DNA from: Alphaproteobacteria bacterium
GTDB taxonomy: Bacteria > Pseudomonadota > Alphaproteobacteria > Geminicoccales > Geminicoccaceae
Assembly: GCA_026984595.1 (NCBI GenBank)
Contig: JALSRW010000640.1
Coordinates: 1 to 6,243, forward strand
Reading direction: 5' to 3'
Length of the DNA stretch: 6,243 nucleotides
Shown: piece by piece, positions 5,330 to 6,243 of the stretch
How positions within the stretch are numbered: position 1 is the stretch's first letter
How the letters are laid out: every line of letters begins with the position of its first letter
Notes under the pieces: model-generated
Seen by the model: only the letters and a program-made list of their open reading frames with translations
What the model was told of the DNA's origin: nothing
The model's database searches: none
Program-made: the position numbers and the translations under genes

Positions 5330-6243
5330 ATGGGCTGGCTGGCGCTCCTGCATCGCCTGCCACCGGAGACGGCGCACCGCCTCGCCATTCTCGGCGCCCG
5401 GATGACACCGCCCCTGCCGGTCCCGCGCTCCGAACGGCTGCGCAGCCGCCTCGGACCCCTCGATCTTCCCCATCCGCTGGGTCTGGCCGCCGGCTTCGAC
5501 AAGAACGGCGAGGCGGTGGACGGGCTCCTGCGTCTCGGCTTCTCCTTCGTCGAGATCGGCACCGTCACGCCGCGCCCGCAGATCGGCAATCCCCGTCCGC
5601 GGCTGTTCCGCCTGCCGGAGGACGAGGCGCTCGTCAACCGCATGGGTTTCAACAATGCCGGCATGGAGCGGGTGGCGGCCCTGCTCGCGCACCGGCGCCG
5701 CCGGGGGGTGCTGGGCGTCAATATCGGCATCAACCGCGACAGCGCGGATCCGGTGGCCGATTACCGGCGGGTCTTCGAGGGGCTGGCGCCGTTCGCCGAT
5801 TACGTGACGGTCAACGTCTCCTCCCCCAACACCCCGGGCCTGCGCGATCTCCAGGCCGCCTGCCGGCTGCGCCCGATCCTCGAGGCCCTGCGGCAAGCGC
5901 AGGCGGAACGGGGTATCGCCCGGCCCCTGTTCGTCAAGATCGCCCCCGATCTCGGCGCGGAAGAGCTTGAGGCCCTGGTCGACACCGCCATCGCCTGCGA
6001 GGTCACGGGGCTGATCGTCGGCAACACCACCATCTCCCGGCCGGAGGGCCTGCGCTCGCCGCTTTCCCGCGAGCCGGGCGGCCTCAGCGGCCGACCGCTG
6101 TTTCCGCTTTCCACCGAGCTCTTGCGCAGCACCGCCCGGCTGGTCCGGGGCCGACTCTGTCTGGTGGGTTGCGGCGGCATCTTCGACGGGCAGGATGCCT
6201 ACGCAAAGATCCGCGCCGGCGCCTCTGCCCTGCAGATCCTCAC
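5330..6243 (+). CDS. pyrD: Dihydroorotate dehydrogenase (quinone), class 2, 3' end cut by window
   Basis: PyrD oxidises dihydroorotate to orotate with FMN and passes electrons to membrane quinone, the fourth step of pyrimidine synthesis. The frame runs open from ATG 5330 to the window end, giving 304 residues; E. coli PyrD has 336, so about 30-50 residues are missing. The N-terminal RLPPETAHRLAI (residues 9-20) matches the class 2 membrane-associated helix, supporting this start over ATG 5402; TTG at 5327 is also possible. FMN-barrel motifs in order are AAGFDKNGE (53-61), EIGTVTPRPQ (75-84), NRMGFNNAG (103-111), NIG-N (131-135), NVSSPNTPGL with catalytic base Ser165 (aligned to E. coli Ser175), KIAPDL (203-208), NTT (232-234), GGLSGRPL (250-257) and GCGGI (280-284). 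Class 2 is shown by the N-terminal extension and by Ser in place of the class 1 Cys. It lies 48 bases after cysQ with no clear Shine-Dalgarno. Confidence 0.96.
   Translation, partial: MGWLALLHRLPPETAHRLAILGARMTPPLPVPRSERLRSRLGPLDLPHPLGLAAGFDKNGEAVDGLLRLGFSFVEIGTVTPRPQIGNPRPRLFRLPEDEALVNRMGFNNAGMERVAALLAHRRRRGVLGVNIGINRDSADPVADYRRVFEGLAPFADYVTVNVSSPNTPGLRDLQAACRLRPILEALRQAQAERGIARPLFVKIAPDLGAEELEALVDTAIACEVTGLIVGNTTISRPEGLRSPLSREPGGLSGRPLFPLSTELLRSTARLVRGRLCLVGCGGIFDGQDAYAKIRAGASALQIL

Noticed and set aside
4454..5896. - strand open frame (480 codons) opposite cysQ and pyrD
   Set aside because: It is antisense to two confidently identified genes and its composition is typical of a GC-rich shadow frame.
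5140..5970. + strand open frame overlapping the end of cysQ and the start of pyrD
   Set aside because: Wrong frame: the conserved dihydroorotate dehydrogenase motifs are all in the frame starting at 5330.
1..6243. CRISPR array, insertion sequence, prophage or defence system
   Set aside because: There are no regularly spaced repeats, transposase-like proteins, terminal repeats or shifts in composition. The genes are housekeeping apart from the EAL-like regulator.

Overview
The window is very GC-rich and tightly packed with genes. It looks like ordinary chromosome from an alphaproteobacterium, most plausibly Rhodospirillales-like. Three things suggest this: the SerA type (long form with an intervening ASB-like domain and a C-terminal ACT domain), a divergent intergenic region holding a perfect match to the CtrA recognition sequence (TTAA-N7-TTAAC), and a degenerate EAL-type protein. 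The taxon is inferred from protein character and this motif, not from a marker gene.

Layout, left to right. (1) Bases 1-975, + strand: 3' part of serA, D-3-phosphoglycerate dehydrogenase. (2) 1022-2626, +: opgD, a Tat-exported periplasmic glucan protein that keeps both acidic residues known as catalytic in E. coli OpgD. (3) 2627-2955: a 329-base gene-free stretch between convergent genes, with a strong hairpin that begins inside the end of opgD. (4) 2956-4326, - strand: a 456-residue protein with a degenerate GGDEF-like N-terminal region and a degenerate EAL-like C-terminal domain. It is probably not catalytic. (5) 4327-4492: a divergent control region containing the CtrA-type box. (6) 4493-5281, +: cysQ, 3'(2'),5'-bisphosphate nucleotidase. 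(7) 5330-6243, +: pyrD, class 2 (quinone-linked) dihydroorotate dehydrogenase, cut by the window edge and probably co-transcribed with cysQ.

Most of the genes are housekeeping: serine synthesis, envelope glucan, sulfur/PAP recycling and pyrimidine synthesis. They do not form a single pathway. The only regulatory theme is the degenerate EAL-like gene facing a CtrA box, which hints at cell-cycle or motility control. I found no mobile element, CRISPR array, tRNA or rRNA, and nothing that amounts to a clearly new multi-gene system. The items most worth a second look are the CtrA box, the degenerate EAL-like protein and the hairpin at the opgD stop codon.
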